A stretch of DNA of 64,000 bases from Paenarthrobacter nicotinovorans (GTDB lineage Bacteria; Actinomycetota; Actinomycetes; Actinomycetales; Micrococcaceae): assembly GCF_021919345.1 (NCBI RefSeq), contig NZ_CP089293.1:1426001-1490000 (forward strand), read 5' to 3'. How positions within the stretch are numbered: position 1 is the first letter of the stretch; every line of letters starts with the position of its first letter. This document shows, piece after piece, positions 35,206 through 44,586 of this stretch. The position numbers and the translations under genes are program-made. Under the pieces are notes generated by a model that was not told where the DNA came from, ran no database searches, and saw nothing but the letters and a program-made list of their open reading frames with translations.

Positions 35206-36205
35206 AGCCGAGGTTCGCGCTGGCCGAGTCCGGTGTGTTTGAGCTTCGTGCGGCCAGGCGGTAGCGGTTGCAATAGGAGTCGTGGCAGAGGTACGAGCCG
35301 CCCCGCATCACCTTGCCCCGGCCGATGGTAGGCCCTTGCGGGTTCTCCACCGTTCCTTGTGCCAGGCACGTTTTGTAGTACTTGGGCAGGAACCAGTCGC
35401 TGCACCATTCCCACACGTTCCCGCTGGTTTGGTAGAGACCGTAGCCGTTGGGGGCAAAGGACCGCGCGGGGGCTGTGGTGAGATAGCCGTCGTCGAGGTC
35501 GTTGCGGGCCGGGAAGTCGCCTTGCCAGATGTTGCAATGGTGGGCCGCCTGTCCCGGCGCGTCACTGTGCAGTTCGTTGCCCCAGGGGTAGCGCTGCCCG
35601 GACAGTCCTCCGCGGGCTGCGTACTCCCATTCGGCTTCGGTGGGCAGCCGGCGGCCGGCCCATCCGCAGTAGGCGAGGGCATCGTTGTGCGACACATGGG
35701 TCACCGGGTGGTCCGCTGCTTCGCTCCAGTGGGAAAGCGGACCGGCAGGGTGGGCCCAGTCGGCTCCGCGGACATTCAGCCACCACGGGACGTTTCCGAC
35801 GCTGTTGAGTATGTCCTTCCTGTCCGCTTTGACAGCCAAGTGGAACACGGCCGATGTCCCGAAGATCTCCGACTCGGTGCGGTATCCGGTGGCATCGATG
35901 AATGCCGCGAATTCCTGGTTGGTGACGGTTGTGGCGCTGATCCTGAAAGCAGGAAGCCGAACCTGGTGCACCGGGGACTCGCCGTCGGCCTCATAGCCTT
36001 CTCCGAACGGGTCGCCCATGGCGAAAGTCCCCGCCAAAATCTGGACGTCGCCGCCCGTGGCCGCGGGGGTGGAAGGCTTCCCATGCCCGGATATCCCGAC
36101 GCCGGTGTCCGCGCCGGTGCCGCCACTCGCCTGGGACAGGGGCAAAGACAGCTTGGGCGTCGAATGATCCCTGGCACCCGGGCCCGGGGCACAACAATCT
36201 GCCAC
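35186..36205 (-). CDS. Formylglycine-generating enzyme (SUMF1/FGE family)
   Basis: The protein matches aerobic FGE, the copper oxidase that turns a sulfatase active-site Cys into formylglycine. Near its C terminus it has GGSYLCHDSYCNRYR, with both Cys ligands of true FGE, and GFRTVAL at the end; earlier parts include FAMGDPFGEGYEADGESP, VTNQEFAAFI, RLPTEAEWEYAARGG and NVWEWCSDWF. I chose GTG 36205 (339 residues, start VADCCAPG) because AAAGGAG sits 6 bases before it. The ATG at 36292 would add 29 residues, mostly translated from a 15-bp tandem repeat. No sulfatase is in the window, so its client is elsewhere. Confidence 0.9.
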   Translation of the reverse strand: MADCCAPGPGARDHSTPKLSLPLSQASGGTGADTGVGISGHGKPSTPAATGGDVQILAGTFAMGDPFGEGYEADGESPVHQVRLPAFRISATTVTNQEFAAFIDATGYRTESEIFGTSAVFHLAVKADRKDILNSVGNVPWWLNVRGADWAHPAGPLSHWSEAADHPVTHVSHNDALAYCGWAGRRLPTEAEWEYAARGGLSGQRYPWGNELHSDAPGQAAHHCNIWQGDFPARNDLDDGYLTTAPARSFAPNGYGLYQTSGNVWEWCSDWFLPKYYKTCLAQGTVENPQGPTIGRGKVMRGGSYLCHDSYCNRYRLAARSSNTPDSASANLGFRTVAL

Positions 36206-36215
36206 ACCGATCTCC

Positions 36216-36260
36216 TTTGTTCCACGCGGCTTTGTTCCACGCGGCTTTGTTCCACGCGGC
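36216..36260. repeat. Three perfect 15-bp tandem repeats before the FGE gene
   Basis: TTTGTTCCACGCGGC is repeated three times without change. On the minus strand the unit nearest the gene supplies part of the ribosome site (AAAGGAG). With the preferred GTG start the repeats lie in the untranslated leader; with the upstream ATG they would encode PRGTK repeats. Confidence 0.9.
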
Positions 36261-36394
36261 GCGGGCTTCCCGCCGGGCGCCCCGTTCAACACATCCTACT
36301 GGCACCTGCCCGCCGTCGAAAATGATGAAAGCTGATTTCTGCGAGCAGTTTCGATCATGATCTTGCAAAAAGCGACAAGCGTCACTTATGGTTT

Positions 36395-36408
36395 GTTAAA
36401 CGGTTAAC
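36395..36408. promoter_or_regulatory. LacI-type operator candidate before the sugar ABC operon
   Basis: GTTAAACGGTTAAC is a near-palindrome with a central CG, the shape expected for LacI-family regulators; one such gene is in the same transcription unit. It is 54 bp before the first permease start, where it could block or overlap the promoter. Confidence 0.45.
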
Positions 36409-36461
36409 GAGCGTGGCTTGAATCACATTGATGGCTTTCGCTCAACACTTGAGGAGACAGC

Positions 36462-37496
36462 ATGAACTCGACGACGGAACAGGCTCCGGCATTGCCCGAA
36501 GCTCGCCGAGTCCCCGCCCGGGCAGGTGGAAAGACCGCCGGAGCCGGTGCGAAGAAGCGGAAAAGAAACAAGGTCCCGCAGCAGAGCTTCCGGTCCCGGC
36601 TGAGGCGGGACAAACAGATGCTGCTCATGATGGTCCCGGGAGTGCTCTTCCTTCTGCTCTTCTTCTACATCCCCATCCTTGGCAACGTCATCGCCTTCCA
36701 GGACTACCAGCCATACCTCGGCATCGGTGACAGCCTCTGGGTCGGCTGGCAGAACTTCGTGGACCTGTTCGGCAACCCCGACTTCATCCACGCCTTCTGG
36801 AACACCCTGTACCTGGCGGCCTGGCAGTTGGTCTTCCTCTTCCCGGTGCCGCTGGTACTGGCCCTGATTGTGGATTCGCTCGTTAGCACGCGGGTCCGGA
36901 AGGTTTTCCAAAGCATCGCGTACCTCCCGCACTTCCTGTCCTGGGTACTGGTTATCGCGTTCTTCCAGCAGATGCTGGGCGGGGCCGGCTTCGTCAACAA
37001 CCTGCTCCGTGACTGGGGCATGGAGCCCATTCCCTTCATGACCAACCCGGAGACCTTCCCCGTGATGGTCGTGGTCCAGATGATCTGGAAGGACGCCGGC
37101 TGGGCAATGATCATCTTCCTCGCAGCCCTGGCCAGCATCGATGCCTCGCTGTATGAAGCCGCCGCCGCCGACGGTGCCGGCAGGTGGCGGAGGATGTGGC
37201 ACATTACCCTCCCCGGCCTGCGCCCCGTGATCGTGCTGCTCCTCATCCTGCGCATCGGCGACATCCTCTCGGTCGGATTCGAGCAGTTCATCCTGCAACG
37301 GGACGCCGTCGGAGCCGGCGCGGCCGAGGTCCTGGACACCTTCACCTACTACACCGGCGTAGTGGGTGGCGGGTGGAGCTCGGGTGCTGCTGCCGGCTTG
37401 GCCAAGGGCGTTGTCAGTGCCCTGCTGATCTACGGAGCCAACAAACTTGCCCACCGCTTTGGCGAAGACGGAATCTTCGCAAAACAAGCGCGCTGA
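36462..37496 (+). CDS. Carbohydrate ABC transporter permease (LplB-like)
   Basis: The 344-residue permease has a basic N-terminal tail (about 50 residues), six predicted membrane helices starting LLMMVPGVLFLLLFFYIPIL, and the cytoplasmic EAA loop YEAAAADGAGRWRRMWHITLP that docks the ATPase. The spacing and text (NVIAFQDYQPY at the first outer loop) fit the LplB/YtcP-type subfamily, which imports complex oligosaccharides. AGGAGACAGC precedes the ATG. It is the first gene of a permease-permease-binding protein-regulator-dehydrogenase run. Confidence 0.93.
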   Translation: MNSTTEQAPALPEARRVPARAGGKTAGAGAKKRKRNKVPQQSFRSRLRRDKQMLLMMVPGVLFLLLFFYIPILGNVIAFQDYQPYLGIGDSLWVGWQNFVDLFGNPDFIHAFWNTLYLAAWQLVFLFPVPLVLALIVDSLVSTRVRKVFQSIAYLPHFLSWVLVIAFFQQMLGGAGFVNNLLRDWGMEPIPFMTNPETFPVMVVVQMIWKDAGWAMIIFLAALASIDASLYEAAAADGAGRWRRMWHITLPGLRPVIVLLLILRIGDILSVGFEQFILQRDAVGAGAAEVLDTFTYYTGVVGGGWSSGAAAGLAKGVVSALLIYGANKLAHRFGEDGIFAKQAR

Positions 37497-37538
37497 AAGT
37501 CATGCCAGCCCGCGGGGCTGCCGCACAAGGAGAATTTC

Positions 37539-38462
37539 ATGGCAACACCATTGTTTAGCAAGAAACCCCGGGAACTGACGTACAACCCCAAGCGCCCGGT
37601 GTGGAAAGAAAAGCCATCTGCGCTGTACCAAACGGTCAAGGCAGTGGTCCTGGTCGTGTTCAGCTTGTCCATCCTCACTCCCATCCTGCTGGTGGTCTCA
37701 ACGTCCCTGGCCGATACGGAGCAGTTGGTCAAGGCAGGAGGCTTCGTCTTGTGGCCTGAACGCCCCACGCTGGAGGCCTACGCCACCATCTTCAAGGGCC
37801 CCATGGTCCTGCAATCCCTTGGGGTCAGCGTGCTGATCACCGCGGTCGGCACCATTCTGGCGCTGTTCGTGACCATCACCATGGCCTATGCCACCAGCCG
37901 TTCGGTCCTCTTCGGCAGGCCCGTCATCCTGGCAGTGCTCTTCACGCTGCTCTTCGCACCGGGACTGATCCCGTCGTTCCTGATGATCCGTCAACTCGGA
38001 CTGCTGGACTCCCTGTGGTCGCTGATCCTTCCAGGCATCTTTGGAGCCTTCAACTTTGTGGTGATGCGCTCGTTCTTCATGAACATTCCGGGTGAACTGA
38101 TCGAAAGTGCCAGGATCGACGGCGCCAACGACTGGCAAATCCTGTGGCGCATCGTGATGCCGCTCTCCAAAGCCGTGATCGCCGTCGTCGGCCTCTTTTA
38201 CGCGGTGGGCTTCTGGAACTCATTCTTCAACGCACTCCTCTACATCAACGACCACAGCAAATGGCCAATCCAGCTGTTGCTCCGCAACTTCGTGGTCCAA
38301 GGGAGCGGGGCGGCCGACCAGCTCGGCATCACTACAACCCCTCCGCCGCAGTCCATCCAAATGGCAGTGGTGGTCGTAGCCCTGGTTCCCATCCTGATGG
38401 TCTACCCGTTCCTCCAAAAGCACTTTGCCAAGGGCGTCATCACCGGCGCCGTCAAGGGCTAA
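37539..38462 (+). CDS. Carbohydrate ABC transporter permease (LplC-like)
   Basis: This 307-residue permease is the partner of the previous one, with six helices (AVVLVVFSLSILTPILLVVS first) and an EAA loop ESARIDGANDWQILWRIVMPLSKAV at about 188-212. AAGGAG lies 8 bases before the ATG. The end PFLQKHFAKGVITGAVKG is typical of LplC-type subunits. No ATPase gene is present in the run, so the pair probably uses a shared MsiK-like ATPase made elsewhere. Confidence 0.94.
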   Translation: MATPLFSKKPRELTYNPKRPVWKEKPSALYQTVKAVVLVVFSLSILTPILLVVSTSLADTEQLVKAGGFVLWPERPTLEAYATIFKGPMVLQSLGVSVLITAVGTILALFVTITMAYATSRSVLFGRPVILAVLFTLLFAPGLIPSFLMIRQLGLLDSLWSLILPGIFGAFNFVVMRSFFMNIPGELIESARIDGANDWQILWRIVMPLSKAVIAVVGLFYAVGFWNSFFNALLYINDHSKWPIQLLLRNFVVQGSGAADQLGITTTPPPQSIQMAVVVVALVPILMVYPFLQKHFAKGVITGAVKG

Positions 38463-38531
38463 CCCGCACCCGCGGAGTCCGAAAGAACTGAAACCCACAC
38501 CATGAAGCAAATAACCAGAAAGGGTTATGCC

Positions 38532-40190
38532 ATGACGAGCACTTCCTCACAGGCTGGATTCAGCCGCCGCGGTTTCCTTGGCCTAGCGGGCCTGGCCGTG
38601 ACCGCAGCAGGATTGTCCGCCTGCGGTGGCGGCGGAGCCGGCGGCAACGGAGGCGCCGCTGCCTCCGCTTCGGTCAAGTTGCCCACCTACAAGGAATTCA
38701 CCGGCGTCACCCCGGACATCGCCGGCAACGCCAAGGGCCTGCAGTCCGGTTACTTCAAGCTGCCCACAGCCGTGCAGTCCGTGAAGACGCCGCCGCTCAA
38801 GGGCAAGGTCACCGGCTTGACCGAAACCTTCGACACCATGAGCCCCGGTCTGAAGGACAATCCTTTCTGGCAGCGGCTCAACACCAAGCTCGGCGGCGAC
38901 CTGGAACTGCAGATCGCCGAAGACATCGGAGACGGCTACCCTGCGAAGTTCGCTACCGTCCTAGCCAGCAATGATCTCCCGGACATGATGTGGGTTCCGC
39001 CGAACCAGGGCATTCCCAACGTCGGCCCCATGCTTGAAGCCAAGTTCCAGGACCTGACGCCGTACCTCTCCGGCGACGCCGTCCTCGAGTACCCCAACCT
39101 GGCCGCACTGAAGCCCGATTCCTGGAAGACCGCCGTCGTGAACGGCAAGATCTGGGGAGCGCCCATCCCGAGCACCCCGTTCGGACAGGTATACGTAGGC
39201 AATCACGATGTCTGGTCGAAAGTGGGCGGCTTTGAAGCGGCCAATGCCGATGAATTCCTGGACAAAGCCAAGGAATTGACACGTCCGGGGGACCAGCAAT
39301 ACGCCCTGGAACCGGCCTACATCAACGCCCTCCACATGGTGACTGAGTGGTTCGGCGCCCCGAACAGCTGGGCGGTCAACAAGGACCGCACCCTGACGCA
39401 CCTGTACGAGACCGACGAATACCTGGCCGGCGTCGAGTTCACCGCCAAAATGTTCGCAGCAGGTGTCTTCTACCCGGACTCCAAGGCCACTGATATCCGT
39501 TCCCGCGTGGCCAACGGCAGCGTGGCGGCGCAGGTTGTCGTGGGTCCACACGACATCCGCAGCTACCGTGCGCTGAACAAGGACGTACAGTTCGACATCC
39601 TGATCCCCTTCAGCGCCGACGGCAAGGTCAAGCCTGTCTATGACATGGGCTATGGCACGGTTGGATTCACCCCGTTCAAGAAGGCCGACGAAGGCAGGAT
39701 CCGCGAACTGCTGGCACTCATCAACTACCTGTCGGCACCCTTCGGCACCGTCGAGTACATGCAGAAGAACTTCGGCGAGCTCGGCCAGGACTACACCATC
39801 GATGCCGCCGGCAACCCGGTCCGCACGGAAACCGGGACCACCAACGCACCCGGCCTGGTGTCGGCGTTGAACATCATGTCCAGCCCGGAAAACGTCATCT
39901 TCAACCCCGGATTCGACGACGACACCCGCTACGTCAGCCAGCAGGAGGAGAAACTCCTCGAGTTCGCTTGGCGCAACCCCACCAACGGTTCCTACTCGGA
40001 CACCAACGCCAAGGTGGGTGCCAAGATCACCAAGCAGCTGCGCGACAAAGTGGTGGACATCATCACAGGCCGGGCGAAGATCGACGAGCTCAAGGACGCG
40101 GTCAAGCGCTGGAAGAGCGAAGGCGGGGACAAGATGCGCGATGAGTACCAGGCCGCGTTGGACCCCAACGCGCCAGTCTTCCGAAGCTAG
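38532..40190 (+). CDS. Extracellular solute-binding lipoprotein (LplA-like)
   Basis: From ATG 38532 (AAAGGG 8 bases upstream) the protein is 552 residues; an ATG 30 bp earlier has no ribosome site. The N terminus has a twin-arginine motif SRRGFLG, a hydrophobic stretch and a lipobox LSAC with Cys31, so it is a Tat-exported lipoprotein. At over 500 residues it belongs to the large LplA/cluster-D type binding proteins for oligosaccharides (GYGTVGFTPFKKADEGRIREL, YDMGYG). It should deliver its sugar to the two permeases upstream. Confidence 0.92.
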   Translation: MTSTSSQAGFSRRGFLGLAGLAVTAAGLSACGGGGAGGNGGAAASASVKLPTYKEFTGVTPDIAGNAKGLQSGYFKLPTAVQSVKTPPLKGKVTGLTETFDTMSPGLKDNPFWQRLNTKLGGDLELQIAEDIGDGYPAKFATVLASNDLPDMMWVPPNQGIPNVGPMLEAKFQDLTPYLSGDAVLEYPNLAALKPDSWKTAVVNGKIWGAPIPSTPFGQVYVGNHDVWSKVGGFEAANADEFLDKAKELTRPGDQQYALEPAYINALHMVTEWFGAPNSWAVNKDRTLTHLYETDEYLAGVEFTAKMFAAGVFYPDSKATDIRSRVANGSVAAQVVVGPHDIRSYRALNKDVQFDILIPFSADGKVKPVYDMGYGTVGFTPFKKADEGRIRELLALINYLSAPFGTVEYMQKNFGELGQDYTIDAAGNPVRTETGTTNAPGLVSALNIMSSPENVIFNPGFDDDTRYVSQQEEKLLEFAWRNPTNGSYSDTNAKVGAKITKQLRDKVVDIITGRAKIDELKDAVKRWKSEGGDKMRDEYQAALDPNAPVFRS

Positions 40191-40258
40191 GCCGCTTCAG
40201 GAGCTAGCCTCGACACAGAATGGCGTGACCAGAGATCAGCGAACAATCAGGGGGAACC

Positions 40259-41302
40259 ATGGCAAAAGCGAGCAGCACCGGAGTAAGGCCCACCATTCGA
40301 ATGGTGGCCGAACTGGCCGGCGTCTCCACCGCCACGGTGTCCTATGTGTTGTCAGGGCGGCGCGGTGACGGCGGACCAGGCGTTTCGGATCCGACGGCGG
40401 AAAAGGTCAAGGCTGCTGCCGAGCGGCTCGGCTACCGCCCCAACCAGGCGGCCCGGGCCATCCGGACGGGCCGCACGAACACCGTGATCCTGTCGCTGAC
40501 CATGCTCTCCGATCCTTGGTCGTTGTCCGTCATCGAAGCCGTGCAGAAGGCCGCGGTCCCGCTGGGAATCACGCCGATGATCCTCGGCGATGCTGACTGG
40601 GTCAAAGTACTCGGCACGCACAACGCAGACGCGGTGTTCGTCGATGCTGTCCGCGAGAACCAGCGCGATGACCTGCGCAAACTCGCGGAACGCGGGACCA
40701 CCCTGGTGGTTTTCGACGAGGTTCTGGAAGCGGACGGCTTCGATGTCATCCGTTCCATTGCCGGCCCCGGCTGCCGGATGGCCGTGGAGCACCTGCTCCA
40801 CGGCCACCGGCAGATCGCTTGCCTGACTCCGGCAATGGCGGCGGGCACCTCCGGCGGATCGCGGTACCGGGCCTACTCGGAAGCCTTGGCCTCGGCCGGC
40901 ATCCCGGAGCGGCAGGACTATGTGGGGCTCTTCGATGGGACCACAGCCAGTGCCTATGCCGCTGCCACCCGGCTCCTCAGCCTGCCGGACCGTCCCACCG
41001 CCATCTACGCCACCACGGACTACGCGGCGGTCAGTGCCATCAATGCAGCACAGCGCCTGGGGCTCGGGGTCGGCGTGGATGTGGACATCATCGGTGTCGG
41101 CAACACAGTGGAGGGTGAGCGGATGTCGCCCTCGCTCAGCACCGTTGGTCCCGTGGACTTCTTCGACAAGCTCGCCCGGCGGCTCTTGAAGCGTGCTGCC
41201 AGCCACGGCGAACACGACGAGCCCGCCGTCCTCGACTTCCCCTGGCATCTGTTCGTCCGCGAATCGGCGCCCCACCGCAGCACCGCCACCAGACTTTACT
41301 AA
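40259..41302 (+). CDS. LacI-family transcriptional regulator
   Basis: This 347-residue regulator has an N-terminal LacI helix-turn-helix (IRMVAELAGVSTATVSYVLS, about 15-34), the hinge-helix region (ERLGYRPNQAARAIRTGRTN), and a periplasmic-binding-protein-like effector domain ending in DFPWHLFVRES. An insert in the HTH wing (GRRGDGGPGVSDPTAEKV) is common in actinobacteria. It lies 68 bp after the solute-binding gene and 17 bp before the dehydrogenase gene and probably controls this operon by binding its sugar. Confidence 0.94.
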   Translation: MAKASSTGVRPTIRMVAELAGVSTATVSYVLSGRRGDGGPGVSDPTAEKVKAAAERLGYRPNQAARAIRTGRTNTVILSLTMLSDPWSLSVIEAVQKAAVPLGITPMILGDADWVKVLGTHNADAVFVDAVRENQRDDLRKLAERGTTLVVFDEVLEADGFDVIRSIAGPGCRMAVEHLLHGHRQIACLTPAMAAGTSGGSRYRAYSEALASAGIPERQDYVGLFDGTTASAYAAATRLLSLPDRPTAIYATTDYAAVSAINAAQRLGLGVGVDVDIIGVGNTVEGERMSPSLSTVGPVDFFDKLARRLLKRAASHGEHDEPAVLDFPWHLFVRESAPHRSTATRLY

Positions 41303-41319
41303 GAAACAGCAGAAGGAAA

Positions 41320-42513
41320 ATGCACACCATGGATAAGGATTTGAAGGTCGGAATCGTAGGATTCGGCCTGCGTTCGGGGTTGTGGAAGCACGCCCACAAA
41401 CCCGGCAACGGCTCCGAGGTCACCATCATCTGCGACCTCAGTGAACGCGGCAGGGCCGATGCTGCCCAGCGCATTCCCACAGCCCGCATCACTGCCGACC
41501 TCGATGAACTGCTGGCCAGCGGCCTGGACGCCGTACTGGTCCTGACCCCCGATAGCCAGCACGCCGCCGTCGCGGTCCGGACGCTCAAGGCGGGCATCCC
41601 CACCTTCTGCGAAAAGCCGCTCGACATCACGGTTGAGGCCGCGGACCTGATCCTCAGCACGGCTTTCGAAACCGGCACACGCCTGTACGTCGGCCATAAC
41701 ATGCGCCACATGCCGGTGGTAGTACAGATGCGCCAACTCATCGAGGAAGGCAGGATCGGGGACGTCAAAGCGGTCTGGTGCCGCCACTTCGTCGGCCACG
41801 GCGGGGACTACTACTTCAAGGACTGGCACGCCCAGCGCGCCAACGTCACCTCCCTCCTGCTTCAAAAGGGCGCCCACGACATCGACGTCATCCACTGGCT
41901 CGCCGGTGGCTACACCAAGCGGGTTGCCGCCGTCGGAGATCTGGCTGTCTATGGTGATGTCGCCAACCGTGCCGACAACACCGGCAAACGCATGGGGGAC
42001 TGGTTCTCCCTGGACAACTGGCCGCCGACGGAGCAGAAGGATCTGGCGGAAGTGATCGACGTCGAGGACATTTCCATGATGAACATGGTCCTGGACAACG
42101 GTGTGCTGGCCTCCTACCAGCAGTGCCACTTCACCCCGGATTACTGGCGCAACTACACGATCATCGGAACCAAGGGCCGGATCGAGAACCTGGGCGATGG
42201 ACCGGGGGAGACCATCAATGTGTGGACTTCCCGGACGTCGGGGTATGCGGCACCGGATGAGGTCATCACCATCCAGGACGGCGAGGGCGGTCACGGCGGC
42301 GCCGACCCGCGCCTGATCGAGGAGTTCCTCCGCTTCGCGTCGGAGGGCGGGCAGACGCAAACCAGCCCCATTGCTGCACGGCAGGCGGTGGTTGCCGGCA
42401 TCCTCGCGGCAGAATCGCTGCGGGGCGACGGCTCAGCGCGAGAGGTCCCGGAACTCCCGGCCGAACTGGTGGCCTACTTCGACGCCGGCCAGCCCGCCTT
42501 GGTCCGCGACTGA
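41320..42513 (+). CDS. Gfo/Idh/MocA-family oxidoreductase
   Basis: The 397-residue protein has an N-terminal NAD(P) Rossmann fold (KVGIVGFGLRSG), the family motif EKPLDI at about 108, and a C-terminal alpha/beta substrate domain. Such enzymes oxidise or reduce sugar and inositol hydroxyls or open glycosidic bonds. The position after a sugar ABC system and its LacI regulator suggests it processes the imported sugar. ATG 41320 and 41329 are both possible starts. It ends one base from the end of the convergent LysR gene. Confidence 0.9.
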   Translation: MHTMDKDLKVGIVGFGLRSGLWKHAHKPGNGSEVTIICDLSERGRADAAQRIPTARITADLDELLASGLDAVLVLTPDSQHAAVAVRTLKAGIPTFCEKPLDITVEAADLILSTAFETGTRLYVGHNMRHMPVVVQMRQLIEEGRIGDVKAVWCRHFVGHGGDYYFKDWHAQRANVTSLLLQKGAHDIDVIHWLAGGYTKRVAAVGDLAVYGDVANRADNTGKRMGDWFSLDNWPPTEQKDLAEVIDVEDISMMNMVLDNGVLASYQQCHFTPDYWRNYTIIGTKGRIENLGDGPGETINVWTSRTSGYAAPDEVITIQDGEGGHGGADPRLIEEFLRFASEGGQTQTSPIAARQAVVAGILAAESLRGDGSAREVPELPAELVAYFDAGQPALVRD

Positions 42514-42514
42514 G

Positions 42515-43432
42515 TCAGCGCGGTTCGGAAAGCCCGGTCATGACGGTTTGAAGTGACTCGCAAACCGTCATGACCGATTTCCGTTTAAGCGTCTCCGGAC
42601 GGGCCAGGATGTCGATTTTGCGCACCGAGTTCACGCCGGACAACGGGCGCAGCACCACGCCGGCGTCCAGGACACGCCGGGCCGTGAAGCGCGGGAGCAG
42701 CCCGATCGCGCCGCCGGCCGAGACGAGCGCGGCCACGGTTGAGTAGTCGTTGATGCGGTGCAGGACCTCCGCGGGCCTCCCGCTCACGGCAACGACGGCG
42801 GCGAGGACGTCCGCGGGGGAGTAACCGTCGCGGCTGGTCACCCAGGGTTCATCCACGACGTCGGAAGGCTCCAGTTCGCGGCGGGATGCGAGTGGGTGAT
42901 CCGCCGGAAGCGCGATGTCCAGCGGCTCGTCGGCCAGTGGGATCACCGCGACTTTGTCCTCCGGCCATTGCGGGCTGTTGTCCATGCGATGTGCCAAAAC
43001 CAGGTCGTACCGTGCTGCCAACCCCGGGAAATCCTCCTGCGCCACGTCCTCGTCGGCCAGGCGCAGGCGAGGCGAGTTCCCGCCGTCGGACGCCAACAGC
43101 GCTGCCAGCGGCGCGAACAGCGCCTGCCCTGCGCTGTGGAAGGCGCTCACGCTGACCGGCGCGTCGGGAGCATCGTGATACGCGCCGATCGCTGCCCGCG
43201 CGTCTGCCATGGCATTTACGACGGCGGCACCCGCCTCGGCCAGCACGCGGCCCGCGTCGGTCAGGACCAGGGCGCGGCCCTCCTTCCGTGTCAACGGCAC
43301 GTCCACGGACCTTTGGAGCAGGGCGAGCTGTTGCGACACAGCCGAAGGAGTGACCATGAGTGTCTCTGCTACCGCCTTGACGCTGCCCAGGTCGCCGAGC
43401 TCACGGAGCATCTGCAGCTGATGAATTTCCAT
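42515..43432 (-). CDS. LysR-family transcriptional regulator, probably of tdh-kbl
   Basis: The 305-residue protein starts at ATG 43432 (AGGA 8 bases upstream; a TTG two codons earlier is less likely). The HTH is [20 protein letters not shown] (about 18-37), followed by a substrate-binding domain of two lobes. It is divergent from the threonine dehydrogenase gene with a 107-bp gap that holds a direct repeat, the usual LysR arrangement for control of a neighbouring operon, so threonine or glycine metabolites are plausible effectors. Confidence 0.92.
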   Translation of the reverse strand: MEIHQLQMLRELGDLGSVKAVAETLMVTPSAVSQQLALLQRSVDVPLTRKEGRALVLTDAGRVLAEAGAAVVNAMADARAAIGAYHDAPDAPVSVSAFHSAGQALFAPLAALLASDGGNSPRLRLADEDVAQEDFPGLAARYDLVLAHRMDNSPQWPEDKVAVIPLADEPLDIALPADHPLASRRELEPSDVVDEPWVTSRDGYSPADVLAAVVAVSGRPAEVLHRINDYSTVAALVSAGGAIGLLPRFTARRVLDAGVVLRPLSGVNSVRKIDILARPETLKRKSVMTVCESLQTVMTGLSEPR

Positions 43433-43441
43433 TAGCAAATC

Positions 43442-43484
43442 CTAAATCGTTGATTGAGAAGAATCTAGTTGTGCTAAATCGTTG
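43442..43484. promoter_or_regulatory. Direct repeat CTAAATCGTTG, candidate LysR binding site
   Basis: CTAAATCGTTG occurs at 43442-43452 and again at 43474-43484, 32 bp apart, or three helical turns on the same face. It lies between the LysR gene and tdh. It is the only repeated element in this gap. Confidence 0.5.
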
Positions 43485-43539
43485 CCGGGGCTTCAATGGA
43501 CTCAGCAGCAGTGAAGCAGCCCCAGCAGTGAGGAATCCC

Positions 43540-44586
43540 ATGAAGGCTCTCTACAAATCCGGACCCCACGCCGGTTTCGAACTCGTCGACCGTCCGGAAC
43601 CTGAAGCGGGCGCAGGCGACGTCAAGATCCGCGTGATGACCACCGGAATCTGCGGCACGGACCTCCACATCCAGAGCTGGGACGCCTGGGCGCAGAGCAT
43701 CATCGAAACCCCCTTGATCGCAGGCCACGAGTTCTACGGTGAAGTGGTTGAAGTCGGCGAGGACGTCCGCGACGTCAAGGTCGGCGACCGCGTCTCCGGC
43801 GAAGGGCACGTAGTATGCGGAATCTGCCGCAACTGCCGCGCCGGACGCCGCCAGATGTGCATCCACACGGTCTCCGTGGGCGTGCAGCGCGATGGCGCGT
43901 TCGCCGAATACGTCGTGATCCCGGAGACGAACGTCTGGGTCCACCATGACGAATCCGTCACCCCTGAGCTCGGCGCCATCTTCGACCCCTTCGGAAATGC
44001 CGTCCACACCGCCTTGAGCTTCCCGCTGGTCGGCGAGGACGTGCTCATCACCGGCGCCGGCCCGATCGGGCTGATGGCCATCGCTGTGGCCCGGCACGCC
44101 GGTGCACGCAAGATCGCCATCACCGACGTCTCCGCACCGCGCCTGGAACTCGCGCGGCAGATGGGCGTGGACCTCGCCGTCGACGTTTCCAAGATGCGCG
44201 TCCGCGAGGCACAGCAGGAACTGGGCATGCGCGAAGGCTTTGATATCGGTCTTGAAATGTCGGGACACCCCACGGCACTGCCTGAGATGATCGACAACAT
44301 GAACCACGGCGGACGCATCGCCATGCTCGGCCTTCCCAGCCAGTCCATCGACATCGACTGGGGCAAGGTTGTCACCCACATGCTGACGCTCAAGGGTATT
44401 TACGGTCGCGAGATGTTCGAGACCTGGTACGCCATGAGCGCCATGCTCTCGTCCAACCCCGTGCTGCACCGCAGCATCTCCGCCGTCGTCACCGACAAGC
44501 TGTCCGCAGCCGACTGGGAAAAGGGCTTCGAAATCGCCCGCAACGGCACCGGCGGCAAAGTGGTCCTCGACTGGACCGAACTGTAA
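43540..44586 (+). CDS. tdh: L-threonine 3-dehydrogenase
   Basis: TDH oxidises L-threonine to 2-amino-3-ketobutyrate with NAD. The 348-residue frame starts at ATG 43540 (GAGGAA 6 bases upstream), giving the usual MKAL opening; the upstream open frame is noncoding. Zinc-ADH features: catalytic Cys38 in [22 protein letters not shown], structural-zinc cysteines in [15 protein letters not shown], and the Rossmann motif [13 protein letters not shown]. The next gene, kbl, encodes the enzyme that takes its unstable product, so the two are probably co-transcribed. Confidence 0.97.
   Translation: MKALYKSGPHAGFELVDRPEPEAGAGDVKIRVMTTGICGTDLHIQSWDAWAQSIIETPLIAGHEFYGEVVEVGEDVRDVKVGDRVSGEGHVVCGICRNCRAGRRQMCIHTVSVGVQRDGAFAEYVVIPETNVWVHHDESVTPELGAIFDPFGNAVHTALSFPLVGEDVLITGAGPIGLMAIAVARHAGARKIAITDVSAPRLELARQMGVDLAVDVSKMRVREAQQELGMREGFDIGLEMSGHPTALPEMIDNMNHGGRIAMLGLPSQSIDIDWGKVVTHMLTLKGIYGREMFETWYAMSAMLSSNPVLHRSISAVVTDKLSAADWEKGFEIARNGTGGKVVLDWTEL

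Noticed and set aside
36206..36292. Upstream ATG start for the FGE gene
   Set aside because: It would translate the 15-bp repeat and has no good ribosome site, whereas GTG 36205 has AAAGGAG at the right distance.
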